From the NCBI GenBank assembly GCA_964235605.1, contig CAXSCR010000004.1, positions 1-64,000 on the forward strand: a DNA stretch of 64,000 nucleotides. The letters run 5' to 3'. This stretch comes from DATCRE01 sp964235605. Lineage in GTDB: Bacteria; Bacteroidota; Bacteroidia; Cytophagales; Cyclobacteriaceae. The number at the start of each line of letters is the position of its first letter. Positions within the stretch are counted from its first letter, which is position 1. Both the position numbers and the translations under genes were made by a program. The notes beneath the pieces are model-generated. The model had not been told where the DNA came from. It saw only the letters and a program-made list of their open reading frames with translations, and made no database searches. Shown here in pieces: positions 29,037 to 37,364 of the stretch.

Positions 29037-32000
29037 ATGGCCAATGGATTCGTAGGGTTTCTCCGAAATAAAACACAGGAACAAAAACAGATCGTGCTTA
29101 TGTTATGCACGGGTTTTTTTATGGGTGTTTTCATTGCTACCTATCAGGTTACTTCCGATTCTTTATTTCTAAATAACATGGGCGGCTATCTTAACCGCGC
29201 ATTTCTTATGGCGGGCTCATTGGGCATTTTAACCACTGCGCTATTTTCATTCTTTCAAAGCCGAATTAAATTCACCACACTGACGCTGGTTAGTGTGTTA
29301 CTTGTGTTCCTTTTCACAACCACTGTACATCTATTATTGCATTATGCTAATCCTGAATGGAGAAACAATATTATATTTATAACCTATTGTATGAATGGCC
29401 CTATAATAGCTGTCTTGCTATTAAGCTTCTGGGGCATATTCGGTAGACTTTTTAATTTCAGACAATCAAAAAGAATCATTGGCTGGATCGATACAGGGCA
29501 ATTAATAGCCGCAATTCTCGCTTCATTTGTGATTCCTTTCACAGGGAAAATAATTGTACATACAGAAAACTACCTTGTTATATGTAGCCTCAGCATTTTA
29601 TTAGTATCGGTTTTATTTATTGTGATATCTTCTACCTTCTCTATCTCTAAGAATGATCCGAGAGAATTTAGTATAGAAATAAGGGAGGAGACAGGTTGGT
29701 TTAAAGTTTTAAGAGATCCATACATTTTGTTATTGTCAGCCTTTCTAATGGTTTCAATGATTACGTTCGTCTTTGGCCAATTTGCTTTTCAGCAGCTCGT
29801 GAAGGAACAGTATCCTGGTGAACGCGAAATGACAAACTTCAATGCTTTTTTTACAGGTGCCGTATATGGACTAAGTTTACTCATGCAAACTTTTGTTAAC
29901 AACAAGATCATAAGTAATTATGGCCTTCGGATTTCCCTATTTATTCTGCCGATGATCGTTGGGATATTTGTGCTTGGTTCGGCTTTAACGGGTGTTTTTT
30001 TTGGGTTTGAGAAAAGCGCTTCACCTTTAGGTTTTGTTTACTTCTTTTTATTTGTATCTCTCAGTCGTATGTTCAATTGGACTATGCGTGACTCAATGGA
30101 AAACCCAATATTTAAATTATTTTTCATTCCATTAGATAGTAAAATTAGGTTTAATATTCAGTCAAAAGTCGAAGGATTAATCAACGAAAGCTCCAGATTT
30201 GTAGCAGGTTTATTAATATTTGTATTCGCGCTCTTCCCTTTTTTTAAGGTAATTCACATCACCTTTTTAGTGTTGATCCTAGTTGGTTTGTATTTTTTAG
30301 TAGTAAGAAACCTTTATAATGGTTATAGAAATAAAATCAGACAGAAACTTGAGACCTCAGATTCTCAACAGGACAAATTAGAGAAAGGGTTTGCACAAAT
30401 CACAACACGATTAGAGCAAATGCTAAATACGCCATCCTCAGGTAAAGCTGTGTTTTCTTTTAAATTATTAGAAAAAATTAATGCTGCGAAAATATCACTA
30501 TGGATAAATCATTTGATGAAAAATGACGATGAAGCTACGCGATACTATGCTCAGGAAAGGATGAATGAGTTGAAGGGTCTTTCTATTTCCGATAAATATG
30601 TTATTCGTTTCGATCGTGAAAAAATGGGAGGCCAAACAAGAAACATGATCAGCGAAAGTGAATTACACATGATGCTCGAAAACGGCGGAGACGTAACTAA
30701 AACTAGAATACAAAAACTTACCCGATCAAGTAATCCGAATGATAGGCATTATGCAGCTGAACTGCTTCAGCATACAGCCAAAGATGAGTGTACGTCATTT
30801 TTAATGGAGTTACTCAATGACAGTGATACCAATGTTAGAAGTACAGCCATCAACACATCTATAAAAAAACATAATACCGAAGTAATAAATGTATTAATTG
30901 AAAATTTAGGTAATCCAATATTTAGTAACCAAGCCATGAACGCGCTTATGCTGATTGGGCCTGAAACATTATCTTCATTAGAGTCCAGTTTTTATAGGAG
31001 TGGCCAAAATAATCAGGTCATGCTTAGGATCATTCAATTAATGGGGCGGATAGGCGGGCAACGCGCACAAGAGCAGCTTTGGAATAAAATTGATTATCCA
31101 AATAAAATTGTTGTTTCACAAGTATTACTGTCATTGGGTGAATGTGGTTTTAAGGCGGGAATTGCACAGACAACGCGTATTAAATATGCAATCGAAGCGG
31201 ATATTGCTGATATACGTTGGAATCTCAGCGCCATTCAAGAGATAGGCGATGCCTCTTTTAGTGAGCAAATTGCAAGTTCACTGCGCTGGGAAATTCAAAA
31301 TGATATTGAACATGTTTACATGTTACTCGCCATGTTGTATGATACACGTTCAATTCAACTTGTAAAAGAAAATATTGAAAGTGGTACAGCAGAGGGTATT
31401 ACGTATGCTATAGAATTATTAGATGTATTTTTATCTGAGCAATTGAAGCAACGTGTTATTCCTGTATTGGATGACCTGCTTGATTTAGAAAGAATAAATC
31501 GGCTTGAAGTTTACTATCCGAGAATAAGGCTTGATGCCAAACTCGTTTTAAAATTTATTATAAATCGTGATTTTTCACAGTCTAATAGATGGACTAAGTC
31601 TTGTGTTCTTTTTCAAATTGGCATGCTTAAGATTGAGGATTTTCAACTTGATCTTATTGCTCAATTATTTAATCCCGATCTTTTGATAAGAGAAGTTTCC
31701 GCATGGGCGTTGCATCAAATCAATGAAGAGATTTATCAACAACATGCGAGAAGGTTAGGAGATGCCCAAAAACGTTTCTTAGATGAATTGGTCTTGTATT
31801 CAAAGAAAATGTTGCGTTTCGAAAAAGTGTTGTTCTTTCAAAGAATAAAGGTATTTGAATCAATACCTGGTGTAACGTTATCACATCTAGCAGAAATCAG
31901 TAGCGAGGTACGTTTGCGATCTGGTGAGTCACTTACCCTAGATGAGAAATCGAACAATAACTTTCATGTTATTGTAGTGGGAAGCGTAGATTTTTATCAA

Positions 32001-32192
32001 CGTGGTGATCTCATCGCAGAGTTCTCGCAAGGGGAGTTTATTGGTGAGATGCTTGCTTTGCCAAACTTCGTAAACACGAATATTCTTATCGCAAAAAATG
32101 ATGTTTCTATTTTAAAGTTTAATAAGGATCAATTTTATGAACTTTTATCAGATAACGTTCAGTTAGCGGACAAAATCATTGAATTTATTTAG
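29037..32192 (+). CDS. NTT/MFS-like membrane transporter fused to HEAT repeats and a cNMP-binding-like domain
   Basis: 1051 residues. The first ~430 contain about 12 hydrophobic segments beginning with IVLMLCTGFFMGVFIATYQV, resembling the ATP/ADP (Tlc/NTT) translocase branch more than ordinary MFS proteins. The middle (~530-860) has helical HEAT-like repeats (LTRSSNPNDRHYAAELLQH, LLNDSDTNVRSTAINTSI). The end (~935-1051) is a cyclic-nucleotide-binding fold (GSVDFYQRGDLIAEFSQGEFIGEMLAL), but the Arg expected in the phosphate-binding cassette is Asn (NFVNTNIL), so binding of cAMP is doubtful. Substrate unknown. The small gene after it starts 3 bases downstream. Confidence 0.8.
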   Translation: MANGFVGFLRNKTQEQKQIVLMLCTGFFMGVFIATYQVTSDSLFLNNMGGYLNRAFLMAGSLGILTTALFSFFQSRIKFTTLTLVSVLLVFLFTTTVHLLLHYANPEWRNNIIFITYCMNGPIIAVLLLSFWGIFGRLFNFRQSKRIIGWIDTGQLIAAILASFVIPFTGKIIVHTENYLVICSLSILLVSVLFIVISSTFSISKNDPREFSIEIREETGWFKVLRDPYILLLSAFLMVSMITFVFGQFAFQQLVKEQYPGEREMTNFNAFFTGAVYGLSLLMQTFVNNKIISNYGLRISLFILPMIVGIFVLGSALTGVFFGFEKSASPLGFVYFFLFVSLSRMFNWTMRDSMENPIFKLFFIPLDSKIRFNIQSKVEGLINESSRFVAGLLIFVFALFPFFKVIHITFLVLILVGLYFLVVRNLYNGYRNKIRQKLETSDSQQDKLEKGFAQITTRLEQMLNTPSSGKAVFSFKLLEKINAAKISLWINHLMKNDDEATRYYAQERMNELKGLSISDKYVIRFDREKMGGQTRNMISESELHMMLENGGDVTKTRIQKLTRSSNPNDRHYAAELLQHTAKDECTSFLMELLNDSDTNVRSTAINTSIKKHNTEVINVLIENLGNPIFSNQAMNALMLIGPETLSSLESSFYRSGQNNQVMLRIIQLMGRIGGQRAQEQLWNKIDYPNKIVVSQVLLSLGECGFKAGIAQTTRIKYAIEADIADIRWNLSAIQEIGDASFSEQIASSLRWEIQNDIEHVYMLLAMLYDTRSIQLVKENIESGTAEGITYAIELLDVFLSEQLKQRVIPVLDDLLDLERINRLEVYYPRIRLDAKLVLKFIINRDFSQSNRWTKSCVLFQIGMLKIEDFQLDLIAQLFNPDLLIREVSAWALHQINEEIYQQHARRLGDAQKRFLDELVLYSKKMLRFEKVLFFQRIKVFESIPGVTLSHLAEISSEVRLRSGESLTLDEKSNNNFHVIVVGSVDFYQRGDLIAEFSQGEFIGEMLALPNFVNTNILIAKNDVSILKFNKDQFYELLSDNVQLADKIIEFI

Positions 32193-32194
32193 TC

Positions 32195-32371
32195 ATGTCG
32201 GCATCAAAAAAAATGTTTGTTGGATTTGTGCTAGTGTTCTTTTTTTTATTGGCTTATGTATGCTACGACATCAGTAAAAAAACAACCTTTCCAGGTTCGA
32301 AAGGGCAGCTAAACGAAAGAATAAAGGACCGCTACGTAGGGAAAGATACCGTCACGAAAAATTCTTTTTGA
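32195..32371 (+). CDS. small single-pass membrane protein, 58 residues
   Basis: ATG at 32195 lies 2 bases after the stop of the transporter fusion. It encodes MSASKKMFVGFVLVFFFLLA, then a short linker and a charged tail ending KDTVTKNSF before TGA at 32369-32371. Layout: basic N-terminus, one hydrophobic helix (~7-23), soluble C-terminus likely periplasmic. The tight coupling and coherent topology support a real gene, perhaps a small partner of the transporter. No family recognised. Confidence 0.65.
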   Translation: MSASKKMFVGFVLVFFFLLAYVCYDISKKTTFPGSKGQLNERIKDRYVGKDTVTKNSF

Positions 32372-32761
32372 TACTTTATTTACTCATTATTTGCGACCGT
32401 TCCAATGCTCATACTAATAATTTGCACTGCCAGCTTACTATTAACCCAAAGTGGCCTTTATGTATCCTTTCATAGTTGAATTTGTTCATTCATCTACCAT
32501 ATTTTCTAATAATCGATTTATGAATTGAAATCCAATAGAAGGCTTTTAGTTTAGTCATAAGATTAAAGCCAACTATAGACAATGATTATCCCCCGAGGTC
32601 TAGGACTTCGGGGGATTTCATCTTTTTTCATTTTTATAGACAAACCGTTCTTCAGCCTAATTAAAGATTAGCGTTCTAATACCAGCATTATATTAGCATT
32701 ACACAATTGCAATTATTAACTTTGTCAATAGTATAGTTTAAATATTTATAACTTTTGACTT
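32372..32761. other. intergenic region with one strong hairpin
   Basis: About 390 bases without a gene. The hairpin at 32588-32616 is listed separately. The remainder is AT-rich with no recognisable RNA gene. The promoter of the following cytochrome-YceI operon should lie in the last ~100 bases, but I cannot place it. Confidence 0.6.
32588..32630 (+). terminator. strong intrinsic hairpin, probable terminator
   Basis: ATCCCCCGAGGTC pairs with GACTTCGGGGGAT over 13 positions with one G-T wobble and a TAG loop; TTCATCTTTTTTC follows. It lies about 220 bases after the nearest upstream gene, so it may end a long 3' leader of the transporter operon or an unannotated small transcript. Confidence 0.7.
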
Positions 32762-33145
32762 ATGATTAAAACTTTGCACCTAAAAGTTGCATTTCTTTTT
32801 CATCTTATTGTCTTTATGCTTACAGTTCAATCCTGTGTAGAGCACGATCTACCTGTTCAGACAGTTGAAATCGACTGTACCGGTTTTAAAACGGTAAGTT
32901 TTATAAATGATATAAAACCCATCATTACATCGAATTGCGCTATTCCTGATTGTCATAATGGCGATAATGGTGCAAATATTGATTGGCGGGTTTTTAGCAA
33001 CTTCAAAGGGCACGCTACCCAAGTCAAGAGAAGAGTATCACTACCCCAATCTGATCAAGATCACATGCCTCGAAAAGGTGAGTTGGATGAGTCACAAATT
33101 CAATTAATCGTTTGTTGGGTAGGCCAGGGATCACTAGATAACTAA
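32762..33145 (+). CDS. cytochrome c-like lipoprotein with CX4CH heme motif
   Basis: 127 residues with a lipoprotein signal (lipobox VQSC, Cys ~25). One heme-type motif has four rather than two spacer residues, NCAIPDCHNG (CX4CH). A Met suited to be the axial ligand follows in DHMPRKGEL, and the ending ESQIQLIVCWVGQG is the usual final helix of class I cytochrome c domains. CX4CH variants occur in Bacteroidota cytochrome-like lipoproteins; whether heme is attached needs testing. It heads an operon with two YceI proteins and a DUF5777 barrel. Confidence 0.75.
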   Translation: MIKTLHLKVAFLFHLIVFMLTVQSCVEHDLPVQTVEIDCTGFKTVSFINDIKPIITSNCAIPDCHNGDNGANIDWRVFSNFKGHATQVKRRVSLPQSDQDHMPRKGELDESQIQLIVCWVGQGSLDN

Positions 33146-33150
33146 ATAAT

Positions 33151-33687
33151 ATGAAAACTAAGATTGTTGCTTTAATTTTATGCCTTGTTGGTTGTAATGG
33201 TATTGCGCAGAAACTGGTAATTGAAAAAAGCTTGGTTACATTTTTTTCTCATGCATCAATTGAAGATATAACTGCTGACAATAAAAAAGTAGTTGGCATT
33301 TTTAATTTGCCTACTAGCGATATCGCATTTTCTATTCCTATTGCTGAGTTTCAGTTTGCAAAGGCACTCATGCAAGAGCATTTCAACGAGAAGTATATGG
33401 AGTCCGATAAGTATCCCAAGTCTACATATCAGGGGAAGATCACATCCTTTGAAGCAAGTAAAGAAGGATTACAGCAAGTTAAAACTAATGGTAAGCTCAC
33501 AATTCATGGCGTAACAAATGATATTGAAGTGCCAGGAACGATCGAAAAAAAGGGTGATAGATTTATTATGAAATCAAAATTTAAAGTGAAACTTCAAGAT
33601 TATAAAGTAGCAATTCCACAATTACTTTGGCAAAATATTGCGGAAGAGGTAGAAGTTACGCTTGAGTTTATTTTTAAGCCGCAATAA
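33151..33687 (+). CDS. YceI-family periplasmic protein (copy 1)
   Basis: 178 residues with an N-terminal signal ending near GIAQ. The YceI lipocalin-like domain is recognised by FSHASIEDITADNKKVVG, FQFAKALMQEHFNEKYMESDKYPKS (segmented), GKLTIHGVTNDIEVPG and FKVKLQDYKVAIP. YceI proteins bind polyisoprenoid-type lipids in a beta-barrel; the physiological role is unclear. It starts 5 bases after the cytochrome-like gene and precedes a close paralogue by 9 bases. Confidence 0.9.
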   Translation: MKTKIVALILCLVGCNGIAQKLVIEKSLVTFFSHASIEDITADNKKVVGIFNLPTSDIAFSIPIAEFQFAKALMQEHFNEKYMESDKYPKSTYQGKITSFEASKEGLQQVKTNGKLTIHGVTNDIEVPGTIEKKGDRFIMKSKFKVKLQDYKVAIPQLLWQNIAEEVEVTLEFIFKPQ

Positions 33688-33696
33688 ATAGCCGGC

Positions 33697-34233
33697 ATGA
33701 AAAAGGTATTCTTTTTATTTATCGCGTTGCTTGGTAGCCAAGTTGGCTTTGCTCAAAAGTATAGGTGCGGTAACGGACAAATTACTTTTTTTTCTGACGG
33801 TATAATTGAAGATATAGCAGCTGATAACACCTCTGTTGGTAGCTTATTTAATAGTACAACAGGCGATCTTGTTATTATACTTTCTATAAAAGATTTTCAG
33901 TTTCAAAAGGAGCTTATGCGTGAGCACTTTAATGAAAAGTACTTGGAAACAGAGAAAGTTGCTAAATCTACTTTTTTGGGGAAATTAAATGGATTTATTG
34001 CTGACACGCCGGGGCCTCAAAATGTAACGGCGGTTGGTATTTTAACCATACATGGCGTTACTAAAGACATTGAAGTTCCAGGCATAGCGGAGATGGTTGA
34101 AGGAAAGATTTTAATGAAATCAAAATTCAATGTCAGGTTGAGTGATTTTAATATAAAGATTCCCGCCATTGTATGGAAGAATATTGCTGAACAAGTTGAA
34201 GTTAAACTAGATCTCACCTATAGGTTATTATGA
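33697..34233 (+). CDS. YceI-family periplasmic protein (copy 2)
   Basis: 178 residues, the same length as its upstream neighbour and clearly paralogous (matching EHFNEKYLETEKVAKST, LTIHGVTKDIEVPG, MKSKFNVRLSDFNIKIP), so the pair arose by tandem duplication. Signal peptide ends near VGFAQ. Copies differ at many surface positions, suggesting distinct ligands rather than recent duplication. The stop overlaps the start of the next gene (ATGA). Confidence 0.9.
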   Translation: MKKVFFLFIALLGSQVGFAQKYRCGNGQITFFSDGIIEDIAADNTSVGSLFNSTTGDLVIILSIKDFQFQKELMREHFNEKYLETEKVAKSTFLGKLNGFIADTPGPQNVTAVGILTIHGVTKDIEVPGIAEMVEGKILMKSKFNVRLSDFNIKIPAIVWKNIAEQVEVKLDLTYRLL

Positions 34234-35135
34234 AAGTATTACGTTTATTTATTTTGTTGGTTTCTGTACTTACAATTCCATTCTCTAGTCTTTTAGCACA
34301 GGATGATTTACTAAAAGAATTGGAGCAGACAAGTGCACCCGATGCAGATTATGCTTTTCAAACTTTTAAAGGTACGCGTCTAATTAACGGACAATCTGTT
34401 GAGACTAAAGCGAAGGGCGCTTTAGAATTTATATTTGCTCATCGTTTTGGAGCAATCAATAGTGGTAGCTATGAAATGTTTGGCTTAGACCAAGCCAATG
34501 TTCGCTTAGGGTTAGAGTATGGAATTACAAGCAGATTAGGAATCGGTATTGGAAGAAGCGGCTATGATAAAATAAAGGATGCTTTTGTAAGATATAAAAT
34601 CTTACGTCAACAAAAAGGATCAAGAAATATCCCGTTTACAATTACCGGCTTTGGGAGTGTTTCATACAAAGCTTCACAGCGAAATACAGAAAAAATTGAT
34701 CGCTTGGCTTATGTCGGCCAATTACTTATCGCAAGAAAATTTTCGCCCTCATTATCTTTACAAGTAATGCCTACCATTGTTCATAGGAATGCAGTCACAC
34801 AGAATTCAGAAAGAAATAATCAACTAGCCATGGGTCTAGGTGGTCGTATTAAAGTAAGCAAAAGTATTGCCCTTACAAGTGAATATTATTATCGCATTAA
34901 CCCAAAAAGCTATACAGAAAATCCTTTTATACAAAAGAATTATAATTCACTTGGTGTTGGTATAGATATAGAAACGGGCGGTCATGTATTTCAGTTGATT
35001 ATGACCAATACTCGGGGTACACTTGAGAGAGCGTTTATCACTGAGACCGGGGGCGGTGGAGGTGGCGATATTGCTGATGGTAATGTCTTTTTTGGATTTA
35101 ATATAACCCGTACATTTCAAATTAAGAAAAAGTAG
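34230..35135 (+). CDS. DUF5777 outer-membrane beta-barrel protein
   Basis: 301 residues; signal peptide ends near SLLAQ. The sequence shows the DUF5777 pattern: ALEFIFAHRFGAINSGSYEMFGLDQANVRLGLEYGIT (in pieces), GIGIGRS, and later barrel strands ending FGFNITRTFQIKKK. It overlaps the previous YceI gene by 4 bases. Proteins of this family often sit beside cytochrome-like and YceI-like genes in Bacteroidota, as here, so a shared role in lipid or redox handling at the outer membrane is plausible but unproven. Confidence 0.8.
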   Translation: MKVLRLFILLVSVLTIPFSSLLAQDDLLKELEQTSAPDADYAFQTFKGTRLINGQSVETKAKGALEFIFAHRFGAINSGSYEMFGLDQANVRLGLEYGITSRLGIGIGRSGYDKIKDAFVRYKILRQQKGSRNIPFTITGFGSVSYKASQRNTEKIDRLAYVGQLLIARKFSPSLSLQVMPTIVHRNAVTQNSERNNQLAMGLGGRIKVSKSIALTSEYYYRINPKSYTENPFIQKNYNSLGVGIDIETGGHVFQLIMTNTRGTLERAFITETGGGGGGDIADGNVFFGFNITRTFQIKKK

Positions 35136-35505
35136 ATTACACGATCATCGCTTCTTGGTGTTCAACATGGATGAGTTTTTACTAGTTCTTATTATCTAGG
35201 TGGAATCAATATAGGTTTATACGTGTCGATTAGCCTTTAAACGTCTTACCCTTGCTCGCATTTGGTACTCGGAACGATCTGACCATCGTGGTTATCATCT
35301 GTTCTTGCCGATCTGGCTACAATTAATCTTGCTGATTTCTAACCTCACTTCCTGCATTTGCAAGGTGAGGTATGGCAATTGCCAGTATCATGGATATAAA
35401 AAGCAGATTTCTTGTATTTATTTTGAACTTACTGATCTGCCTTAGTTCAACAACATTCATTAGTTTTGTACGTATTGCAGGATATCAATCCCCAATAAAA
35501 GATCT
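35136..35505. other. intergenic region with palindromes and a promoter-like element
   Basis: 370 bases without a gene. A nested hairpin (CCTCAC at 35343-35348 with GTGAGG at 35365-35370) is followed at once by a perfect palindrome TGGCAATTGCCA (35373-35384), which could be a regulator site. TAGTTTTG at 35461-35468 matches the -7 consensus and lies 38 bases before the OsmC ATG. No recognised SAM riboswitch. Confidence 0.5.
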
Positions 35506-35928
35506 ATGATAAAAATTGAACTTAGTCGCCTGAACGACAGCTTTCATATGGAGGCTGTAAATGAACAGGGTAATTCTATACAAATGGACGCCTCGCCTGA
35601 AATAGGTGGCACCAACCAAGGCATGCGCCCAATGCAGCTTTTACTCGCAGCTATGGGTGGTTGTAGTTCGATAGATCTAGTAAATATCTTAAAGAAGCAA
35701 AAACAACCTTTAAAAGATCTCAAAGTTTCAATAACTGGAGAAAGGGAGAAAGACGTTATTCCGTCACTTTACACTGAGGTTCATGCTCACTTTAGACTTT
35801 TTGGAGACCTTGACAAAGACAAAGTGCAGAAAGCAGTAAGTTTGTCCGTAGAAAAATATTGTTCAGTAGCTAAGACGCTTGAAAAGACAGCAAAAGTTAC
35901 TTATAGTTTTGAGATCATTAACCATTAG
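35506..35928 (+). CDS. OsmC-family peroxiredoxin-like protein
   Basis: 140 residues. OsmC/YhfA fold with the two characteristic Cys contexts: MGGCSSIDLVNILKKQ (first Cys ~ residue 51) and VEKYCSVAKTLEK (second ~ residue 118). Members reduce organic hydroperoxides or act as persulfide-handling proteins. It ends 2 bases before metZ and is co-transcribed with it, which favours a link to sulfur metabolism. Cytosolic. Confidence 0.85.
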   Translation: MIKIELSRLNDSFHMEAVNEQGNSIQMDASPEIGGTNQGMRPMQLLLAAMGGCSSIDLVNILKKQKQPLKDLKVSITGEREKDVIPSLYTEVHAHFRLFGDLDKDKVQKAVSLSVEKYCSVAKTLEKTAKVTYSFEIINH

Positions 35929-35930
35929 AC

Positions 35931-37112
35931 ATGAGTCAGGAAAGAAATTTTGATACAGACGCTATTCGCGCCCAACATGAACGGAGTGACTTTCGTGAGC
36001 ACTCTGTTCCTCTATACTTGACATCAAGTTTTGTATTCGATGATGCGGAACAGGCGCGGGCTATGTTTGCAGATGAAATTCCAGGAAACATTTATAGCCG
36101 ATATTCTAATCCTAACACAAACGAGTTTATTGATAAGCTATGTTTGATGGAAGGAACTGAAGATGGTATTGCTACGGCCTCAGGTATGGCAGCTATGTAT
36201 GTAAGCATGGCAGCATTGTTACAGTCGGGAGATCATGTATTGGCTTGCCGTTCGGTATTTGGCTCTACACACCAGATACTAAATACCATATTTCCTAAAT
36301 TCGGGATATCCTATTCCTATGCAGATATCAATGAACCACAAACGTGGGAGTCGAAGATTAAGCCTAATACAAAAATGATCTTTGTTGAAACGCCCTCTAA
36401 TCCAGCTTTAGATATACTTGATCTTGAATGGCTTGGGAAGTTGGCGAATAAGCATAAACTCATTTTAAACGTAGATAATTGCTTTGCAACCCCATATTTG
36501 CAAACCCCTGCTAAATGGGGAGCGCATATAGTAACGCATTCGGCCACCAAGTTTATGGATGGTCAAGGAAGGGTTATTGGCGGTGCCGTATTGGGAACAA
36601 AAGAACTGATTAAGGAAATCCGGTTTTTCGCTCGTCATACAGGCCCTTCGATGTCACCTTTTAATGCTTGGATTCTTTCTAAGAGCTTAGAAACATTAGC
36701 CGTAAGGATGGAGAGACATTGTGGAAATTCACTCGAGCTTGCCAAGTTTTTAGAAGGTCATGCCCAGGTGTTAAAAGTAAAATACCCTTTTCTTCCGTCA
36801 CATCCTCACCATGTTCTTGCTAAAAAGCAAATGCGGCTAGGTGGAGGTATTGTTACTTTTGAAATTAAAGGTGGCATTGATCAAGGCAGGAAATTTTTGA
36901 ATTCACTAAAGATGATTTCGCATACACCTAATCTCGGTGACACTAGAACTATTGCTATTCATCCGGCATCAACAACACATTCAAAATTAACGGATGATGA
37001 GCGCGCAGCCGTAGGGATAACACCTGGCCTAATCCGAATTTCAGTGGGCTTAGAAGATATAAAAGATATAATAGCGGATGTAGAACAAGCTATCAAGGCA
37101 TCAAAAGGATAA
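35931..37112 (+). CDS. metZ: O-succinylhomoserine sulfhydrylase (Cys/Met PLP-enzyme)
   Basis: 393 residues, gamma-family PLP enzyme. The Schiff-base Lys sits in HSATKFMDGQGR; the phosphate-binding and substrate motifs IYSRYSNPNTNEF, ATASGMAAMY and ETPSNPALD are all present. Among family members, the DGQGR segment after the Lys and overall length fit O-succinylhomoserine sulfhydrylase (MetZ), which makes homocysteine directly from sulfide; cystathionine gamma-synthase or O-acetylhomoserine lyase cannot be excluded by eye. Second gene of the OsmC-metZ operon; a terminator follows. Confidence 0.85.
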   Translation: MSQERNFDTDAIRAQHERSDFREHSVPLYLTSSFVFDDAEQARAMFADEIPGNIYSRYSNPNTNEFIDKLCLMEGTEDGIATASGMAAMYVSMAALLQSGDHVLACRSVFGSTHQILNTIFPKFGISYSYADINEPQTWESKIKPNTKMIFVETPSNPALDILDLEWLGKLANKHKLILNVDNCFATPYLQTPAKWGAHIVTHSATKFMDGQGRVIGGAVLGTKELIKEIRFFARHTGPSMSPFNAWILSKSLETLAVRMERHCGNSLELAKFLEGHAQVLKVKYPFLPSHPHHVLAKKQMRLGGGIVTFEIKGGIDQGRKFLNSLKMISHTPNLGDTRTIAIHPASTTHSKLTDDERAAVGITPGLIRISVGLEDIKDIIADVEQAIKASKG

Positions 37113-37144
37113 TAGCATTCTCTTTAACAGTATGTTATTAAATA

Positions 37145-37170
37145 GAGAAGCTCCAACGTGGAGCTTCTTT
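37145..37170 (+). terminator. intrinsic terminator after metZ
   Basis: Stem AGAAGCTCCA / TGGAGCTTCT with an ACG loop, followed by TTT. It lies in the convergent gap between metZ and the MoeB-rhodanese gene and could serve both strands, though the minus-strand side lacks a strong T run. Confidence 0.75.
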
Positions 37171-37364
37171 ACGTATTATTTGTATCGTTTGGTTCGGATT
37201 GCTATTAACATAGCGGTTTTACTAATAAGATTGCTGAAATGATAGTGAGGTTATAATTTCATACTTTCACTATACGCTACCATTATAATTCTGCTCGTGC
37301 TATTGAGTAGTTCGGCTCTTTTTCCAATTGAATAATGCTAATACTTGAATGATCGTAAGGTATC

